Assembly: GCF_027943255.1 (NCBI RefSeq)
Contig: NC_072892.1
Coordinates: 25,381,792 to 25,445,791, forward strand
Reading direction: 5' to 3'
Origin: Anastrepha obliqua
Lineage: Eukaryota; Arthropoda; Insecta; Diptera; Tephritidae
Length of the DNA stretch: 64,000 bases
The translations under genes were made by a program, and so were the position numbers. Positions 11,286 to 21,638 of the stretch are shown here, in pieces; positions within the stretch are counted from its first letter, which is position 1, and each line of letters starts with the position of its first letter. The notes under the pieces are model-generated. The model was given only the letters and a program-made list of their open reading frames with translations. It did no database searches and was not told the DNA's origin.

Positions 11286-11515
11286 GTTGTTGTTATTGTA
11301 GCCACACGAACATTCCCCATGAATGTATGAGAAATGCTGCTGGAGGGGCAGTCCTTAGCCGGAAATAAATCCCAGTCGCAGCGCAGAACCGACTGTTTTG
11401 GGAATAGTTGTTGCTGTTGTAGCAGCATAAACATTGCCCATGCATGTACGGGGAAAGCTGCTAGACTGACAGTCCTTGACCGGATATAACGTAGGACCTA
11501 CTGTCGTGGGAACGG
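11286..11515 (+). repeat. dispersed hairpin repeat, two tandem copies
   Basis: Two head-to-tail copies of a roughly 115-bp repeat start with TTGTTGTTATTGTAGC and TTGTTGCTGTTGTAGCAGC. Each contains CATTCCCCAT/CATTGCCCAT, a CAGTCCTTAGCCGG/CAGTCCTTGACCGG block, and an end near CCGACTG or CCTACTGTCGTGGGAACG. Better copies at 53816-53942 and 13456-13583 show that the centre forms a stem (CATTCCCC pairing with GGGGAATG). On the opposite strand the repeat ends in (CAA)n. Confidence 0.75.
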
Positions 11516-12363
11516 AGCAATTTGGTATATACGTATGTATGTATGTGGCTATATCTATCACGATTCCCTTATGCTGTTACGTACAATATTTATGCGAACA
11601 AAAGTACAACACCCTTGGCCGCAAGTCCGCGTGTATACAAATTTTGAGTTGTGTCACTTAAAAACATAATAATAACTTCAACGAATATAAGCGTCATATG
11701 CCGATTGCTTCACGATATGGACAACATTTTTGTACAAAACATACATCAGCAACAACAACAAACAATAATAATAACTACCACACAAAACAATCAAAAGTTC
11801 AATGGCAGTCAATGCCACAAAGCCAAGCAAAGTGTTGAGTGCCGAGAATAGCTTCAATTATGCGCATAGTTCCTAGAAAGTTTTACTGCCTTATGAAAAG
11901 AAGAAAATGTGGAAAAATTGTTTTTATGCAGATAATGCAAATAGCGAATTGATGTCATAAAAATGTAATGCATTTGTAGAAATGAAGTAATACGAATATG
12001 CAAATATAAATTTATTGCTTATGCACAGAGGAATTCTATGATGGGCAAAGAGAACAGGATGATTACACTCTAGGAAAAAGGCTTGCAAATCAAGAGTTGG
12101 AGTTATTTTGTTTTTTAATTTCTTTTTTTTTTAGTATAGTGAAGTAATCTAGTAAGACTCGCCACGTTTTCCCATTCACAGGAATACCAAAAGTCTATAG
12201 AATATTTGGTTACTTGACTGTCGTCAGATTGAAAGTTTCGCAAAATCATTCAAATTTTTAGGAAATCACTTTTTCGCGTACCTGAGACCTTAGGTATAAT
12301 ATCATTCTAATGGTTTTGGAAAAGTGTTTTTCAAGACACTTCAATAGGCTTTGTAGCATTCTA
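11516..12363. other. lap intron, non-coding
   Basis: Contains a CAGCAACAACAACAA tract and AT-rich DNA. No gene, RNA gene or element end was recognised up to the mariner-like element at 12364. Confidence 0.4.
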
Positions 12364-13235
12364 CAGGGTGGGCCATATAGCGTTTGCTTTTTGAACCACC
12401 TATTTTTTTGAGATTGGTAACACAAATGACATGTCAAATGTGTTCATAATTTACTTAAAGGTTTGACATTTACGAAATGGGACGCTATACGCTTGAACAA
12501 AATTGGGAAATATTGAAAACCTATTTCCAAAGTGGTGAGTCTTCTTCTTCTTTTCTGATTTTCACATCGGTGGCTACGTCAATAAGCAAAATTGTCAGAT
12601 TTGGGGCTCAGAAAATCCACACGTTACTGTAGAGAAGCAAATGCATCCACAACAAGTCACTGTTTGGTGCGGTTTTTGGTCTGGCGGCATCATCGGAAAT
12701 GAGCGAGGAGCGGTTACAGTAAATGGCGAGCGTTACCGTGACATGCTCAACGAGTTGTTTTCGAAAATTGAGGAGGATGACATGGACGACATTTGGTTTC
12801 AACAGGACGGTGCATCTTGTCACACTGCCACAGTCGAACTTTTGGCTACCGTTTTTGAAAACCGAATAATCAGCCGAAATTCCGATATCAATTGGCCGCC
12901 TCGGAGCCGTGATTTAAGCTCGTTGGACTATTTTTTGTGGGGAGCCGTTAAGGACAAATGCTATGCGAACCATCCAGAGACGATTGATGCTTTAAAACAC
13001 GAAATCGAAGTTGCCATTCATGAAATTGGAGCCCAAACAATCGAAAATGTGCTTAAAAATTGGGTTGATCGAATGGCCTACTGTAAAGCCAGTCGTGGCA
13101 GTCATTTGAACGATATTATTTTTCATTCATAAATGACAATTTTCAATCTTCAAAATAAAAAAAAAAGTTTGAAAAAATATTGATTAGTTTTTTTTGTAGC
13201 CGATTCAAAAAGCAAATTTTACATGGTCTACCCTG
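12364..13235 (+). mobile_element. internally deleted mariner-like element (rosa-type transposase)
   Basis: The ends CAGGGTGGGCCATATAGCGT (left) and CAGGGTAGACCATGTAAAAT (right, reverse complement) are inverted and flanked by TA at 12362-12363 and 13236-13237. The transposase starts at the ATG at 12477 with GRYTLEQNWEILKTYFQSG. It then jumps over most of the DNA-binding domain into HIGGYVNKQNCQIWG and continues openly to the stop at 13132. The catalytic half has WFQQDGASCHT and WPPRSRDLSSLDYFLWG; I count 39 residues between those two Asp residues. The protein ends in RGSHLNDIIFHS. The deletion falls between about 12540 and 12552, at a CTTCTTCTT stretch, and removes the first catalytic region in part. 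The copy is inactive, with an unusually clean catalytic half. Confidence 0.9.
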
Positions 13236-13455
13236 TAATAGTTTTTAGTTTGGGCAAAATTAAATCCATTATTTTTGCATAGACATTTTGCGCAAATGGT
13301 TTAAAACTGATTTATTGATCTTTAGCTCCTTGGTGATGCTTCGACTACTAAGATGCCAGTTAACTTCGATTATTTCTTTGATTTTATCTACATTATCGAC
13401 ATTTTCTGCAGCATCAAAAACGCCTGAACAGAATCAGTGAAATTAAAATTACTGT

Positions 13456-13583
13456 TTTTGTTGTTGTTGTAGCAGCATAAACATTCCCCAGACATTGACG
13501 AGGAATGCTGCTGGAGCGACAGTCCTTCGCCGGATATAAATCCGGGTCGTTGCGGTAACGTAGAACCGATTTTCATGGGAACG
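13456..13583 (+). repeat. dispersed hairpin repeat
   Basis: A copy of the roughly 125-bp repeat: TTGTTGTTGTTGTAGCAGC, then a CATTCCCC...GAGGAATG stem region, CAGTCCTTCGCCGG, a CCGGGTCGT block, and an end near CATGGGAACG. Confidence 0.85.
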
Positions 13584-13956
13584 AAAAATTTCTCTTAATG
13601 AGCTGTTACAGTATCGGCACCATAAATATCATAAACACCACTCACCAATTCAGCGGCCTTGCACTGGCTTGCATTTTCGCCCTTATCAAAGAAAAACTGT
13701 AAAATTTACCGAGTTGTTTCTTTGTTGGCTTCCATTTTTAACATCCTGTAACTCACAATTGAATGGAACCAACAAAAAACAGCAAATAAATTTTTTTAGT
13801 GTGAAATGTCACCCTGACAACGAGCGTAAGCTTTAAATCGTTCGATCGACACTTTACGAGATATCGATCACTACAGTCATCTACCGAGAAAATAATGGAT
13901 TTCTTTTTCCCGAAACTAATATTTATTAAATTTAAGAATCAATACATTGTTATATA

Positions 13957-14434
13957 GGGTTTTCCAATAACAAGTGATCTGGACAACGTTTATTTTGAAC
14001 AAGACGGCGCTACGTGCCACACAAGCAACGAAACCATTGATCTTTTACGGGAAAAGTTTCCGGACCGCCTTATCTCTCGAAGAGGTGATCACAATTTGCC
14101 ACCGAGATCTTGTGATTTAACACCTTGGTACTTTTTTCTTTGGGGCCACGTAAAAGAGAATGTCTACGCCAACAGCCCAGGGTCGATTCAAGACCTCAAA
14201 GATGGAATTCGTGAGGCTATCGAGGCCACACCGCAGCTACTTCGTAATTCGGTTATGGAAAATTTCATGAAAAGGATAATTGTCCTGTAAGCGTGGTCGT
14301 GGTGGTTAATTGCCTGATGTTATTTGCCACGGCATACCTTCCTCTTTATAATGAAATCAACATCCGATCATTTATATTAAAAAATAGCATTTTCCTTTAA
14401 ATATCAAAATAACACCTCTTTTTGGAAAACCCTT
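13957..14434 (+). mobile_element. short deleted mariner-like copy, family GGGTTTTCC
   Basis: The left end GGGTTTTCCAATAACAAGTG is inverted relative to the right end, whose reverse complement is AAAGGGTTTTCCAAAAAGAG. Inside, a plus-strand transposase remnant contains DLDNVYFEQDGATCHTSNE, then FPDRLISRRGDHN, DLTPWYFFLWGHVKE and a C-terminal tail, so only the catalytic C-terminal part is kept. Two relatives of nearly the same deleted length lie at 39492-40033 and 55894-56428, which shows that a deletion derivative has spread. The third catalytic Asp is replaced here (TPWY rather than TPLD or TPCD). Confidence 0.85.
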
Positions 14435-15112
14435 TACGAGTAGTGGCCACAAAAAAAGATATGTTCCAATTGAATAATCCTTAAGCTGTAAGACAAGTAG
14501 TCAATTAAACCGTCAGAAAACATAAAAATACTCGTAAAAGTTACAACCCAGCACACAAATTAAATTTACAAGCGATGTCCCTGCAACCCCAAATAACACC
14601 CAGCCAAGGAAAAGACAAAAAAGTAAAACCAAAAGCAACAGCGGCGCCAAACAATAAAATAAATAAAATCTGCATCCCCAGGGAGAAAGATCAACTGGTG
14701 TGAATGAAAGTAAGTTCAACACGGAAATACATACATACGTACATAAATTTTTGGAATATTGTAATGGAGTGCACTCTCGGTATGAATGAAAACAAGTTAG
14801 TGTGAACATATTGCGACCGTTTGGGGAATTTAGGGAGCCGGTATAGAGAACGGATTGAATACTGATGGCGCTTGTAATGCACTAAAAGTGACAGCCTCAC
14901 TAAAGACTTAAAGAAGTAAGAAATGAATGAATGATACAGTTGAATTGCACCAGGGCAACAAGAGGAGGACGATTAATAAAGTAAAGTTATGCGTGAAACT
15001 TTTGAAATAAGGAGCACTCTAGTGAGTATCTGTATTAAGCGAACGAACCCTCTTATTGCCAAGATTGTAACCAGTTTCAAAGGGAAAGTTTCACTAAATA
15101 AAATTGGCTACG
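14435..15112. other. lap intron, non-coding
   Basis: No domain, element end or RNA gene was recognised. Open frames here are short and of biased composition. Confidence 0.35.
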
Positions 15113-15245
15113 CGTTCCCACGACGATCGGTTTTACGTTACCGGAACGACCCAGATTTACATACATATATCCGCCAAGGACTGTCACTCCAGCAGTATTT
15201 CTCGTACATGTATGAGGAATGTTTATGCTGCTACAACAACAACAG
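15113..15245 (-). repeat. dispersed hairpin repeat, minus orientation
   Basis: On the plus strand this reads CGTTCCCACGACGATCGGTT, then a CCGGAACGACCC block, GGACTGTCACTCCAGCAG, a CTCGTACATGTATGAG stem, and ends in CTACAACAACAAC. The orientation is opposite to the copies at 11.3 and 13.5 kb. Confidence 0.85.
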
Positions 15246-15300
15246 CTACGCATCTCTCTGGTCCCAAATAATAACCATCTAAGTTGACTTATCAAATACA

Positions 15301-15720
15301 GGGGTGGGGTTCAGCGCACTAGACATGACTAGATTACTGGGGCGGCAACCCTTGATCGAGAAAAATCCGAGTCATTACGGTACGTAGAACCAGCTGCAGT
15401 GAGAATGAGTCATTTCGCTACGTACAACCGGCAAAAGTTTACACACAGCCATTAACAACATTCACCGGGAGTCTCTTATCATCTGCCGAAACCACCACCC
15501 ATCGCAGATGAAGATCTTCAGCCGCCTTGTGAGACCCGCGTAACTTTGGCTCAATTTCGTTCTGGACATTATAGCAGGTTAAACTTTGACCTATTCAGAA
15601 TCGACCTCGACATACTCATCAATATATGTCCGGCATCCGAAGATGCCCCACACGATGCTAACCACCTATTCACATGCCCTCTTAAACCAACTCACCTCAC
15701 ATTTATTAGAGGTTCGCAAG
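15301..15720 (+). mobile_element. LINE 3' coding tail fragment
   Basis: The plus strand encodes DEDLQPPCETRVTLAQFRSG and then SRLNFDLFRIDLDILINICP, APHDANHLFTCPLKPTHL, after which the match breaks at about 15705. It is the third copy of the tail seen at 4380-4990 and 6517-7095. The preceding 15301-15360 segment resembles 7020-7090. No reverse transcriptase remains. Confidence 0.7.
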
Positions 15721-17665
15721 TGCGCGTTAAAAATGTTTTCTTTAAAATTATAGAAACTACTTTTAAGCAGTTCTACACAGAGAGTCAACTTGTAGAGTAC
15801 CAATTTTCAGAAAACATCTCCAAGCTAAATTTTAATTTGTTTATAATACCGTTAAGTCATTTTTGCAAAATTTCTTTGCCATTCTGATGTGGTAACACTT
15901 AACGGTTTTTACGCGTAGTGAGTGAGTCTGTAAGTGCTGCTACTGATAAGAAGCACCTGGGCACGTGCGTCACGTTTTCGGCAAAGTTAGTAAACCTGGA
16001 GCACTAAAATTTGCATAAATGGCGGCAAGATCTAAATTAGCAATTTCGCAATAGGCAACAAACTCAAAACTCGCTTGACATCCACTTAATTTCGTTTCCT
16101 TCTGTTTAGACTAAACATAGTTTAAGTTTGAAACATTAGGATTGACAACTCCTATTCTTTCTTCCGTTGTTGTTTTCGCAAAATCAAATGGTATCATCAA
16201 TAAAAAGTTAACCTCAAATTTTGCAAGTGCTGATAAAACTATATTTTTGCCGGTAAGTTCGTGAAAAAATGTGTACTTTATTGCACACTTCAAACCACTA
16301 ATTTCATACCACACTGATTACTTCAAAGATAAATTAATTTTTCAGGGTATTTTTCACAAAAATATTTGAATTTCTGGACTTGAGGCTGTAAAAACAGTAA
16401 TAAAAACACAGTAACAGGGATGAGACATTCGAGAGGATTTTGTTAGGTACTTATGAGTTTATGTCCATATACATATGTATATCTTTGAAGGAAAGGGAGC
16501 ACGTGGCGCGATATTTCTCTATGACCCCAGCATGTAAGTAAGCCTCAGAATCGAGACCAAACTCAAAAACCGAGAAAAAAAAATTCACAATTCGAAGAAG
16601 ATCATAGCTCTGTTCGATTACTGTGGTGGTACGACGAATTCGTAGAGGCAAATCGTACTAATATAGCTTCGACTAACTTTTTCCCCTTGCCGAAGCTACA
16701 ATTACCATACCAAGAAAGGTGATTTGATACGTTCGAGTACATAAAAAATATTTTGCTGAAGGAGCCGATAGCGAGAACTCAATCAGCCTACAACAAAAGC
16801 TATGAAGGATGTGCATCCCTTTGGAAGTAGTGAGGTCAGTTTAAAATAATTTAATATAAATGAAAACAAAATCAAATCCCTCCTCCACAAAGGGGGTTTC
16901 TGGATATGCCACTGGATGTTCTTACATGTACGTATAAGTATGTATATATATACGCATATTCGAGGTTAGCCGACACTCTTCTTCGTAAATAATGAGCAAC
17001 GAACAATGAAAAGCGAGCTTGCGCACTTGTGCTTTTTGTTTATATGAATGTATGTATGTGTGTATGTGAGTAAGTATTATGAGTAAACTATTGTACACCC
17101 CCAAGCGCCAACCGTCGCCAACGACAACAACGAAAACCGCAATAAAAGCACCACTAACAACACCTAATTCAATCTCTAATGCAATCGCTTATTGTGACGT
17201 AATGCCTAACTGGAACAGCAACAACAAGTGCATTAAGTTATAAGTGTGCGAAATTTCAGCTCTAATTCCAGTACATAACAACAAACATATGTACAAAGTC
17301 CATTGCGAAGAAATGTTGGAGCGCTCACAAAAATATACAGAGGAATTGAAAACATAGTTATTGAGGTGATGGTGAGAAATAGAGAGCATGAGAGTGTAAG
17401 TTTTATACCTGAGAAAAAAACAGAAAAGAACAGCGAAAGGTTACGAAATTTTTTTGCTATTGGTGTTGTTGTGTAAAGGCACGATTTTTCCATGCTTATT
17501 TACCTTACTTTATTTCTTATTTAATTTCACTTAATTTTGTTTTATTATACTTTTTTATTATCCTATTCTTTATTATACTAGTTTTTTATTATATTATTTT
17601 TTTTTATTATACTATTTTTTTATTATATTATTTTTTTATTATACTATTTTTTTATTACATTAATA
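15721..17665. other. lap intron, non-coding; AT-rich tandem tract before the mariner
   Basis: No gene was recognised. At about 17510-17660 a tandem tract of TTTTATTATACTA-like units runs up to the insertion site of the Mos1-like mariner. Confidence 0.5.
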
Positions 17666-18954
17666 GGTGCGCAACTAAGTTCCCGCTGTTTGTCAATAGA
17701 TGCAGCCAGCAGTGTGTGCTAGTCGATTCTAACATAACCTAAACGACAAAAACCAAGCTTAAACATATAGTAAACAAACTGCTCGACACATTAGTGATTT
17801 TGTTTTGGTATCATATACTTTTGGTTTTGTGAAAATGTCTCATTTTGTGCCGACTAATCGTCATTTGCGGGAAGTGTTGATTTTGCTCTTTCATTTGAAA
17901 AAAACGCCGGCTAAAGCTCATCGAGAGCTACAAAAAGTGGAGATGCTGCTTTAAGTGAAACAACGTGCCGAGATTGGTTCCGTCGCATCAAAGACGGTGA
18001 TTTTAATGTTGACGGCTGTGCGCGTGAAGGAAGGCCAAAAACCTTCGAAGACGCTAAATTGTAGGCATTGGCCAATGAGAATCCGTGTCAAACGCAAGAA
18101 GAGCTTGCTTCAGTATTAGGAGTTACCCGCCAATCCATTTCCAAGTCATTGCATGCTTTGGGAAAGATTCAGAAACAGGGGACTTGGGTTCCTTATGAGT
18201 TTAAACCAAGGGATGTTGAACCTCGTTTTCTCGCCTGTGAACAACTGCTCCAGCGGCAAAAAAGGAAGGGTTTTCTTCATCGCATCGTGACGGGTGATGA
18301 AAAATGGATTCATTACCACAATCCAAAGAAAAGAAAGTCATCGGGACTGCCCGGTCATGCTTCTACGTCGTCGCTTCGGCCGAATATTCACGCTGCGAAG
18401 GTTATGCTATGTACTTGGCGAGGCCAAGTTGGTGTTATTTATTATGAACTGTTAAAACCAAGCGAAACCATGACTGAGGATCGGTATCGACTTCAGTTGA
18501 TGCGATTGAGCCGAGAAGCGGCCGCAATACGCGGAGAGGCATGAAAAAGTGATTTCACAGCATGACAACGCTCGGCCTCACGTTGGCAAACCCGTTCTAA
18601 CCTACCTGAAAACACTGAAATGGAAAATCCTCCGCTCCCCACCCGCCATATTCTCCAGATATTGCGCCGTCTGTTTATCACCTGTTCCGATCGATGTCAC
18701 ATGGTCTAGCAGACCAGCAGTTCCATTCATATGAAAACATCAAAAAATGGCTTGATCAGTGGATAGCCTTAAAAGATGAACAGTTTTACCACGGCGGTAT
18801 ACGAGATCTACCAGAAAGTTAGGAAAATGTAGTAGCCATTGATGGGCAATACTTTCAATGATTCACTTGTAACCATTTTTTCAGAATAAAGTTGTATTTA
18901 TAAGTAAACTATGTATAAAAACTTGTATAAAAAACGAGAACTTAGTTGCGCACC
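17666..18954 (+). mobile_element. Mos1-like (mauritiana-type) mariner element
   Basis: Inverted ends start GGTGCGCAACTAAGTTC and are flanked by TA at 17664-17665 and 18955-18956. The length is 1289 bp, close to that of Mos1. The transposase spans the ATG at 17835 to the stop at 18861 in several frames. It begins MSHFVPTNRHLREVLILLFH, continues ETTCRDWFRRIKDGDFNVDG, TQEELASVLGVTRQSISKSL and RIVTGDEKWIHYHNPKKRKS (first Asp), then VIYYELLKPSETM, QHDNARPHVGKPV (second Asp), and ends VVAIDGQYFQ. The first break is a stop after about 39 codons. The PHPPYSPDxAPSD motif is also corrupted. The mauritiana subfamily is assigned from the overall order and motif wording. Confidence 0.92.
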
Positions 18955-18959
18955 TAATC

Positions 18960-19130
18960 ATCATCTTTTGGCTCTACAGCTCTTTGTGAGCTTTGGCCTG
19001 CTGCACGTTGGACCTGCATACGTCTCGAACGCTTGCGACTTTTTTCCAATGCGTTATCCTAAGTTTCTTGATGTCGTCCTCTAGCTCGTCGTTCCATCTT
19101 ATCCGCCACTCGCCGTGCGGAGCTAATATT
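18960..19130 (-). mobile_element. LINE C-terminal tail fragment
   Basis: The minus strand reads EWRIRWNDELEDDIKKLRIT, then HWKKVASVRDVCRS and QQAKAHKEL. This is the typical final segment of a reverse-transcriptase-encoding LINE (W..xxRWxDELEDDI...HWKK.A.DR..W......QAK.H). It begins directly beside the right end of the Mos1-like mariner, so it is a truncated neighbour rather than part of that element. Confidence 0.6.
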
Positions 19131-19890
19131 TTTTTATTTTCCTATTTTTTTATTGTAGTCAGGTTCAAATTAGAGTGAACACCGCATATTGATAAAGTTT
19201 GACTATTTATTTATTTATTTTGTAATTTCAATTATTTTCTGGTTCATATACAAAAAAGCTCATACTACAACAACAATCATATAAAGTAAAGTTTCGAAAT
19301 TTGTATAAAATTTGTAAAAATTCACCAAATGTTCATCAAAATTGCAAACTTTATTAACTCATCTTTTAAAAAAAATTTCGGGTATGCAGTTTTATAGACC
19401 TTTATAGAATTCTTGTATAATAAAGTGCAAGTTTCAAGTAGATCAAAAATCACACTGAAAACACCCATACACTTAAAAAAAACAAAACATAAAAAATCGC
19501 ACACTTAAACATTTAAAAAAAGTGGGCGTACGCAAAGAAACATTTTTTTAATAATCTTTAAAATCAAACATATCTAAAACGGTTAAATTTTGAAATCATT
19601 AAATTGACCTGAAATTACCTAAATAATAATAGCCTTAAGTATCTGGAACGTCTTTCCCGGTAATCCTGTAGGACATACGACATATTTATGGGTATCAATT
19701 GAAAGCAGAATGTTAAGAGATTTCAAGAGAATTCAAACAACGATTGTTAAGAAAAACTAAAACTTTGAGATCCTTTAATAAGATCCTGGCGTGATGGCGA
19801 AAAACTAAAAACACAGGGTTATGTGTGTGAAAGTTAAAATTTATCGCACTGTTATAATTTTTTTCTGTTTTAATTTCATTTTACTATATA
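19131..19890. other. lap intron, non-coding
   Basis: AT-rich sequence without a recognisable gene, from the LINE tail to the TTAA element. Confidence 0.4.
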
Positions 19891-19894
19891 TTAA

Positions 19895-21378
19895 GGTGAA
19901 GCCTCATGTAGAAGGTTGGTTGGTTGTCGAAGATCGAAAATCGAATGTCAATTTGGTATTATGAGCGGTGCAACGCTGTCGAAATTTTCGTTGTATACCG
20001 AATTTAGAGTCGAATGCAATTTTGCTTTCGATTGTGTAGCGTATTGTGGGAAAACTTGTTAAAATGTAAGTTGATTGCGATTATTTATTGTTTTATAGTA
20101 ACCAAATAATAAATATATACTAATTTTTATAATTTTATGCAGGTCGAAAGTCGTGAGTACCAAACAGCAATTAGAAAGGCTAGTTGCATTAATGGAAGAG
20201 AATCCACAATTCGCAAAAGGAACTTGCACTAAAGTTCAAGCAGCAAAAAAATGGAAGGAATTTACAACGGAGCTGAATTGCTTGAGACCACCAGTTAGAA
20301 CGGCAGCAAAATGGATTAAGGTTAATAATGGTTATTTTTTTTGTGATGTTTATAGAAATACATTTTTATTTTCCCTCGGCAGGTATGGGCTGAAATACGT
20401 AGAGGAACTGAAATACATATTTTTTTCGAATGACGAATAATTGAATAAAGAAAATTTAAAACAAAAACAAAACAGAAACAGTGGCGTAAAGGTCTCTATT
20501 TAATACTTTTTAGATTTTTCTATAATATTCTAAGAATTTCATTTCTTATGTTTTCTGCTTCTCCGTTATTTGACTCCACTTAAATATCTTCAGCATCATC
20601 GTTGGGGGTCTCTTTAAAATATTTGGAATGGATTTGGCTCGGGTGCACTGCTGCAACTGGTTTTCTGTACTGGACAGTAAACGCCTCTTTAGATAATCTA
20701 AAGTTCTTTAAAAATCTGTAAGGAAATTCTGTAATATTAAGTACGCCAACACATTTTGAAAATTCTAAACTTACTCAGTGGAAGCCATTTCTAGGGGGTT
20801 GGATGCGCCCCTAACTGTTAAACTTTAAACTCAATTATTTCGAAACGACTTTTTTAAAAACTGCTCGTGTTGTAACTCAAAAAGTTATCGACCGATTAGT
20901 TTGAAGTTTGGTGAGACCTTTCTGTACATTACTATCGAAAGGATAAATCTAAAATTTCAGATATTTCGCGTTGATAAATTTCTTTTTGGGGGTTAAAAAT
21001 GTCAATAAAATAGCCCTAAGTTCTGATTTTTTTTCTAAGGCTTATTTTATAATTAATTTTATACTTGTTTTTTAATTTTATAGGTTCATCCTTTCCGTTA
21101 ATATGTTATCAGAAAAAAACCAATTTCATTTTTTGTTTCAGATCGATAGATAAAGAGTAATAAATAGAGCAGTTTGGGAGCTCGCGCCGTAGGCAGCCGA
21201 CAAGAAAATATCCTGAGCCGCCATTTTGGAAAAAAAAATTAAAAAAAAATTTTTTTTGTTCTCCCGAAAGGTCAAATAAAGTTGTGTTAAAGCTTCAAAA
21301 TAATATAATTATTTTATCACCTTTAAAAATATGTTTAAAAAATGACCGATTTTGAGGCTTCTACATGAGGCTCCCCCC
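19895..21378 (+). mobile_element. TTAA-flanked inverted-repeat element with a Myb-like gene
   Basis: The left end GGTGAAGCCTCATGTAGAAG and the right end, reverse-complemented as GGGGGGAGCCTCATGTAGAAG in outline, share GCCTCATGTAGAAG and are both flanked by TTAA (19891-19894 and 21379-21382). TTAA is the target used by piggyBac-like transposons; a Harbinger-type TTA/TAA target could also be read here. The only gene I can support inside is the zeste/Myb-like one at 20064-20433; no transposase is visible, so the copy would depend on an enzyme from elsewhere. The right half (20800-21340) is AT-rich and non-coding. Confidence 0.7.
20064..20433 (+). CDS. small zeste/Myb-SANT-like protein inside the TTAA element
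   Basis: A spliced model has three exons: 20064-20065, 20143-20320 and 20383-20433. The first intron splits the start codon (AT|GTAAGT...ATGCAG|G). The second has GTTAAT and CGGCAG ends and joins WIK to VWAEI in frame. The product of about 76 residues contains STKQQLERLVALMEENPQFA, KWKEFTTELNCL and PPVRTAAKWIKVWAEI. This is the pattern of the zeste-type Myb/SANT-like DNA-binding domain, with the expected Trp residues spaced along it. It stops soon after the domain, so it is either a DNA-binding accessory protein of the transposon or a truncated one. The exon structure is inferred from splice consensus only. An unspliced reading gives 95 codons from a GTG and would lose the VWAEI segment. Confidence 0.6.
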
Positions 21379-21638
21379 TTAATTTACTGAGCATCAAAGT
21401 GAAGAAAATTTACATTAAATTACATAACATTGCAATATATTTTAGTGCATTATAAATTACGAGATTGCATTAAATTAGTTCATACTTCATTTAATTAAAT
21501 TTTTTGTTTTATATTATCATATTTTAATTCATTATTTTTTATTTATTATTTTAATTTATTTTATTTTATTTAGTTTGATTTAATTTCATCTGATTTCATT
21601 TCATTTCATTTTCTTTATTTTATTTATTCTTTTAATTA

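Noticed and set aside
11286..11515. The tandem hairpin repeat as a CRISPR-like array
   Set aside because: There are only two adjacent diverged copies with no spacers, the other copies are dispersed, and the window is eukaryotic.
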